64,000 nt of DNA, from the NCBI GenBank assembly GCA_910589035.1, contig CAJUSI010000024.1:1-64000 (forward strand). The letters are read 5' to 3'. Position numbers and translations under genes: made by a program. Source of the stretch: an uncultured Acetatifactor sp. (GTDB lineage Bacteria > Bacillota > Clostridia > Lachnospirales > Lachnospiraceae). Below, one piece after another: positions 60,610-64,000 of this stretch. How positions within the stretch are numbered: position 1 is the stretch's first letter; each line of letters starts with the position of its first letter. Below the pieces are notes generated by a model. It was not told the DNA's origin and did not search any database. It worked only from the letters and a program-made list of their open reading frames with translations.

Positions 60610-61971
60610 TCAGCTTTCGGAGGGCTGCGCTGCCAGCTCCTCCAGCATATAGGCATATTTCACCCTGTAAATCCGTTTCAGCGCATCGTTGACGCGCTCT
60701 TCCGATATATTCCCATTTCTTACAGCCTCCAACACCCCATTGTAGGCTATGGAGAAGTCCTCCGGCATCAGCAGCATATCGCAGCCGGCCAGAAGGGCCA
60801 TGATAGCAGCCTCATCCGCCCCATAATACTCGGAAACAGCTGCCATGCTTAATGAATCCGTAATGATAATCCCCTGGAACTTCATACGCTCCCTTAGGAT
60901 CTCCGTCACGATGGTCTCCGAAAAAACAGCAGGAATCTTTTCTTCCGCGGTTTCGCTTCCCGTAAGAGAGGGAACGGACATGTGGCTGACCATAATCATA
61001 TTTGCGCCGGCATCGATACCCGCCTGGAATACCGCCAGCTCCTCCGTCCAGAACTGCTCCGCCGTTCTGTCCGTGGATACCATCCCTTCATGGGTATCCT
61101 CTGTCGTGCAGCCGATCCCCGGAAAATGCTTCAAACACGCCGTCACCTTCTGCCCCTCGAGCCCTGCCATCATGGACGTGACATACCCGGCCGCGGATGC
61201 GGCATCGGCGCCATAGGAACGTCCCTCCATGATGCTGCCCTCCACATTGGCCAGATCAGCCACCGGTGCGAAATCCAGATTAAATCCAAGCCCCGAAAGA
61301 GTGTTTCCGATCGTCACACCCGCATTATAAGCGTTCTGGACATCCCCTGTCGCCCCGATGTCCCCCGCCCCATCCACCTTGGGTCCGATGTCGGAGGATG
61401 CCACTCTGGCCACACTTCCGCCCTCTTCGTCCACGGCAAGGAAAAGGGGATATTTCGCATATAGCTTTGTGTTATCCAGCATGGTTCTCAGCTGCTCCTC
61501 CGACTGGATATTCTTCTTAAAATAGATAAATCCACCCACGGCATATTGCTCCAGCGCCTGCTTTGTTCCGTCCCCCGCCTGGATAACCGTCTCTGCTCCC
61601 GTAATAGCCTCCGGCGTAACGATGAACAGCCCCGCTACTTTATCCTCCAGAGGCATGGATGAGATTCTATTGTCAATAATCTCATCCAGCCTCTCTTCCG
61701 GAGTAGGCGGCTCCGGAGTGGGCTCCGGCGTCGGTTCCGGCGTAGTGATCTGATCCTCCTCCGCCAGCATATCGTCAATGATATCCTGATTCTCCTGTTC
61801 CTTCTGCTCCGTTTCCTGCTGTCTCCTGGTAAGGAAATCAACTCCTGCTGCGATTCCCGCCGCTGCCGCAAGAATCAGCACGGCGAGAAACATGTAGGCT
61901 GCAATCTGGTTCCTGACCCGTCGCTTTCTTCTTTCCTCTCTCTTTTGCTGTACACTATCTCTATCGTCCAT
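60610..61971 (-). CDS. Membrane-anchored GH3 beta-N-acetylhexosaminidase (NagZ-like)
   Basis: This GH3 enzyme probably removes terminal N-acetylglucosamine from muropeptides. It has 453 residues. There is a basic cytosolic start and a TM helix at about 25-47. A Thr/Pro/Glu linker (TPEPTPEPTPEPPTPEE) is followed by the catalytic domain with FLAVDEEGGSVARV, CLKHFPGIGCTTEDTHEG and ITDSLSMAAVSEYYG (nucleophile Asp in TDS). Its anchor suggests action in the wall zone. AGGAG precedes the ATG. It has its own consensus promoter. Confidence 0.9.
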   Translation of the reverse strand: MDDRDSVQQKREERRKRRVRNQIAAYMFLAVLILAAAAGIAAGVDFLTRRQQETEQKEQENQDIIDDMLAEEDQITTPEPTPEPTPEPPTPEERLDEIIDNRISSMPLEDKVAGLFIVTPEAITGAETVIQAGDGTKQALEQYAVGGFIYFKKNIQSEEQLRTMLDNTKLYAKYPLFLAVDEEGGSVARVASSDIGPKVDGAGDIGATGDVQNAYNAGVTIGNTLSGLGFNLDFAPVADLANVEGSIMEGRSYGADAASAAGYVTSMMAGLEGQKVTACLKHFPGIGCTTEDTHEGMVSTDRTAEQFWTEELAVFQAGIDAGANMIMVSHMSVPSLTGSETAEEKIPAVFSETIVTEILRERMKFQGIIITDSLSMAAVSEYYGADEAAIMALLAGCDMLLMPEDFSIAYNGVLEAVRNGNISEERVNDALKRIYRVKYAYMLEELAAQPSES

Positions 61972-62144
61972 CTCTATGTACTCCTGCCTTAATCTGTGAG
62001 CATCCCCCTAAAATATTTAAGGAAATGAGCTTTCACCCATTTCCTTGGCTTTCCTCCATCTTATCCTGTGTATCTCATTTCTTTTGCAATATAGCTTCCT
62101 GTACGCATTTCAGTTCTTCTGTACATCAATGGAAGGATGGTTTC

Positions 62145-62173
62145 ATTATATTGTTTTGCAGGACGTCTGTCAA
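62145..62173 (-). promoter_or_regulatory. Consensus sigma-A promoter of the GH3 gene
   Basis: On the minus strand TTGACA (62173-62168), 17-bp spacer, TATAAT (62150-62145): both hexamers are perfect. A hairpin (AAGGAAATG at 62019-62027 and its complement) lies in the leader before the GH3 start, with no U-tract. Confidence 0.88.
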
Positions 62174-62218
62174 CACATTAATCCATATTTCCATATATTT
62201 CTACAAATTCGACAAATT

Positions 62219-63538
62219 CTACAGCTTTGTCAGTACAAAAATATCATAAATTGCCTTGATTGCAATATCAAAATCCTCGTTCGCCACACCTATGATAATA
62301 TTCAGCTCGGAGGAACCCTGATCAATCATCTTGACATTCACATTGGCATGGGATAGCGCGGAGAAAATCCTGCCTGCCGTTCCTCTGGTGGATTTCATTC
62401 CCCGTCCCACTACGGCAATCAGGGCAAGATCTGACTCGATCTCAATGGAATCCGGCTTCGCCAGCCTGTGCAGACCGGCCGCCACCTTCTGCTCCTTATG
62501 CATGAACTCGTCCTGGTGCACAAAGACGGTCATGGTATCGATACCCGAAGGCACATGCTCAAAGGAAATCCCGTTCTCCTCAAAGGCCTGCAGCACCTTT
62601 CTGCCGAAGCCGATCTCGGTATTCATCATATCCTTTTCTATATTAATACAGCAAAAGCCCTTTTTTCCGGCTATTCCGGTGATGACATATTTTGTTTTCT
62701 GACAGGTGCTGCCCACAATCCAGGTTCCGTTGTCCTCCGGCGCATTGGTATTGCGGATGTTGATGGGTATCCCCTGCTGGCGCACAGGAAAGATGGCATC
62801 CTCATGCAGTACATTGAAGCCCATATAGGAAAGCTCCCTCAGCTCCCTGTATGTAATGATATCGATGCCTTTGGGATTGTCAATAATGGATGGATCTGCC
62901 ACCAGGATGCCGGATACATCCGTCCAGTTCTCATACACATCCGCCTGGGCCGCCTTTGCCACAATGGAACCGGTTATATCGGATCCTCCCCGGGAAAAGG
63001 TTTTCACGCTTCCGTCCGGCTTCGCACCGTAAAATCCCGGCACTACCGCACGCTCATGCTTCTCCAGCCTTGCGGAAAGCACTCCGTTCGTTTTCTCCGC
63101 ATCAAAATTGCCTTCCCCGTCAAAGAAGATGACCTCCGCCGCGTCAATGAACTCATAGTCCAGATAAGCCGCCATAAGAATACCGTTCAAATATTCCCCC
63201 CTGGATGCGGCATAATCACGGCCCGCCTTTGCCTTAAAATTCTCCCTGATAAGGGAAAACTCACCCTCCAGGCTTACGGTAAGTCCCAGTCCGGTTCTGA
63301 TCTCCTCATATCTCTCCTCAATGGCGGACAGCCCGGCTTCGAAATCCTTATCCGCCTCCGCCAGCTCATAGCAGGCGTACAGCATATCCGTCACCTTGGT
63401 ATCCGCCTTGAAGCGCTTTCCCGGTGCAGAGGGCACCACATATCTTCTGTCCGGATCACTGCAAATGATTTCACCCACCTTTTTGAACTGTTCTGCACTT
63501 GCCAGCGAGCTGCCGCCAAACTTCACTACCTTCGACAT
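62219..63538 (-). CDS. lysC: Aspartate kinase
   Basis: This enzyme phosphorylates aspartate, the first step to lysine, threonine, methionine and meso-DAP. From ATG 63538 (GGAG at 7 bases) it has 439 residues. MSKVVKFGGSSLASAEQFKK is the kinase start, TFSRGGSDITGSIVAKA is diagnostic, and two ACT domains occupy about 300-439 (GKKGFCCINIEKDMM; MKSTRGTAGRIFSALSHANV), so end-product feedback is expected. It follows the homoserine dehydrogenase gene, forming a hom-lysC unit. The pathway supplies the DAP used by MurE. Confidence 0.93.
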   Translation of the reverse strand: MSKVVKFGGSSLASAEQFKKVGEIICSDPDRRYVVPSAPGKRFKADTKVTDMLYACYELAEADKDFEAGLSAIEERYEEIRTGLGLTVSLEGEFSLIRENFKAKAGRDYAASRGEYLNGILMAAYLDYEFIDAAEVIFFDGEGNFDAEKTNGVLSARLEKHERAVVPGFYGAKPDGSVKTFSRGGSDITGSIVAKAAQADVYENWTDVSGILVADPSIIDNPKGIDIITYRELRELSYMGFNVLHEDAIFPVRQQGIPINIRNTNAPEDNGTWIVGSTCQKTKYVITGIAGKKGFCCINIEKDMMNTEIGFGRKVLQAFEENGISFEHVPSGIDTMTVFVHQDEFMHKEQKVAAGLHRLAKPDSIEIESDLALIAVVGRGMKSTRGTAGRIFSALSHANVNVKMIDQGSSELNIIIGVANEDFDIAIKAIYDIFVLTKL

Positions 63539-63588
63539 TTTACCACTCCTCATTACCTTTTATTTCAATCTGAACAAAGCTCAGCCGG

Positions 63589-64000
63589 CTATGCAAGACG
63601 TATCCTGCTTAACACCGCTGCACCCAATGCACTGCATTTTTCGTCAAAATCCTTTTCCTTCATCACCGGAGTAAAGAATCCGAACTCCCCGCCGCCCTCC
63701 GGCAGCTTCACAAACCCGGTTCCTTCGCCAAAGGCCTTCTCCACGGCTCCCCGCTCCGAAGCAGAAGCCCTTATAAAAAATCTCCGCTCCGACTCTCCCG
63801 GATCCTCAAGCCTTACCTCCTCCGGTTTCCAGGTACATGAAATATTCCTCCCCCGGCTCCTGACACAATTCACCACATCCGCAGCCACCGCGCTTGCAGT
63901 GGGCAGCTTACCCGCTCCTCTTCCGCCGAATGAGACTTCCCCTACCATATCACCGGCTACCAGAATTCCGTTGAACACATCGTTCACTCCCGCAAAATAA
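63589..64000 (-). CDS. hom: Homoserine dehydrogenase, C-terminal part (cut by right edge)
   Basis: The last 136 residues or so of a homoserine dehydrogenase, which reduces aspartate semialdehyde to homoserine. The frame is open through the window edge (YFAGVNDVFNGILVAG). VSFGGRGAGKLPTASAVAAD is the conserved end of the catalytic domain. The remaining 80 residues (RRFFIRASASERGAVEKAFG) are shorter than a full ACT domain but similar to one. It lies 51 bases before aspartate kinase. Confidence 0.9.
   Translation of the reverse strand, partial: YFAGVNDVFNGILVAGDMVGEVSFGGRGAGKLPTASAVAADVVNCVRSRGRNISCTWKPEEVRLEDPGESERRFFIRASASERGAVEKAFGEGTGFVKLPEGGGEFGFFTPVMKEKDFDEKCSALGAAVLSRIRLA

Noticed and set aside
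62019..62046. Hairpin as terminator of aspartate kinase
   Set aside because: It has a 9-bp stem with a 10-base loop and only AAATATTTT after it, and it lies downstream of the GH3 promoter, where a terminator would block GH3 expression.

Overview
The window looks like the chromosome of a spore-forming Firmicute of the Lachnospiraceae type (Clostridia). The evidence is sigE, sigG, spoIIGA and ylmC, a PPi-type phosphofructokinase, a DUF4250 protein, a meso-DAP type MurE and consensus sigma-A promoters. Base composition is mixed, with an AT-richer capsule block (about 1-11 kb) beside a GC-richer core. No rRNA, tRNA or CRISPR array was seen.

Bases 1-17,705 hold one long leftward surface-polysaccharide locus. 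In transcription order it is: class B sortase, LCP ligase, a sortase-anchored SPQTG protein, undecaprenyl-phosphate sugar transferase, Wzz-like protein, WecG/TagA/CpsF transferase, a GT-A-like transferase, a series of GT4 genes and GT4 fragments, LicD, GT4, polymerase, GT4, flippase, a second LicD, and a cytidylyltransferase. The last gene lacks its C-terminus where an IS1595-family transposase remnant begins at the left edge. The LicD and cytidylyltransferase genes suggest a phospho-substituted polymer. LCP and sortase suggest that polymer and protein are attached to the wall together.

Bases 18,029-19,297 are the most interesting part. A tyrosine recombinase gene with all six catalytic residues lies between two 29-bp sites in inverted orientation (11-bp arms, 7-bp asymmetric core). 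A strong promoter inside the segment points out of its right end, away from the capsule locus. Inversion would aim it at the sortase-LCP-capsule genes. I read this as a self-encoded promoter-inversion (phase-variation) switch, at present in the capsule-OFF orientation. To its right lie a decayed ATPase pseudogene, a DUF4250 gene and a PPi-dependent phosphofructokinase gene.

Bases 22.5-44.5 kb are core genome: nifS-nifU, a SpoVB/MurJ-like flippase, nrdR, ylmC, sigG (opposite to its usual direction), VanZ, sigE, spoIIGA, and then the division and cell-wall (dcw) cluster. In transcription order the cluster is mraZ-rsmH-ftsL-PBP-PBP-mraY-murD-ftsW-murA-ftsQ-ftsZ. The spoIIGA promoter has the long -35/-10 spacing and Spo0A box known from Spo0A-activated sporulation promoters.

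Bases 44.6-64 kb carry lgt, ychF, rsgA, the prkC/PP2C/rlmN/rsmB/zinc peptidase/fmt/def/priA gene set, murE (outside the dcw cluster), a GyrI-like fragment, a membrane-anchored GH3 hexosaminidase, aspartate kinase, and homoserine dehydrogenase cut by the right edge. A recurring oddity is short tandem repeats just upstream of, or inside, the starts of several leftward genes (nifS, murA, both PBPs, rsmB, the zinc peptidase, priA).
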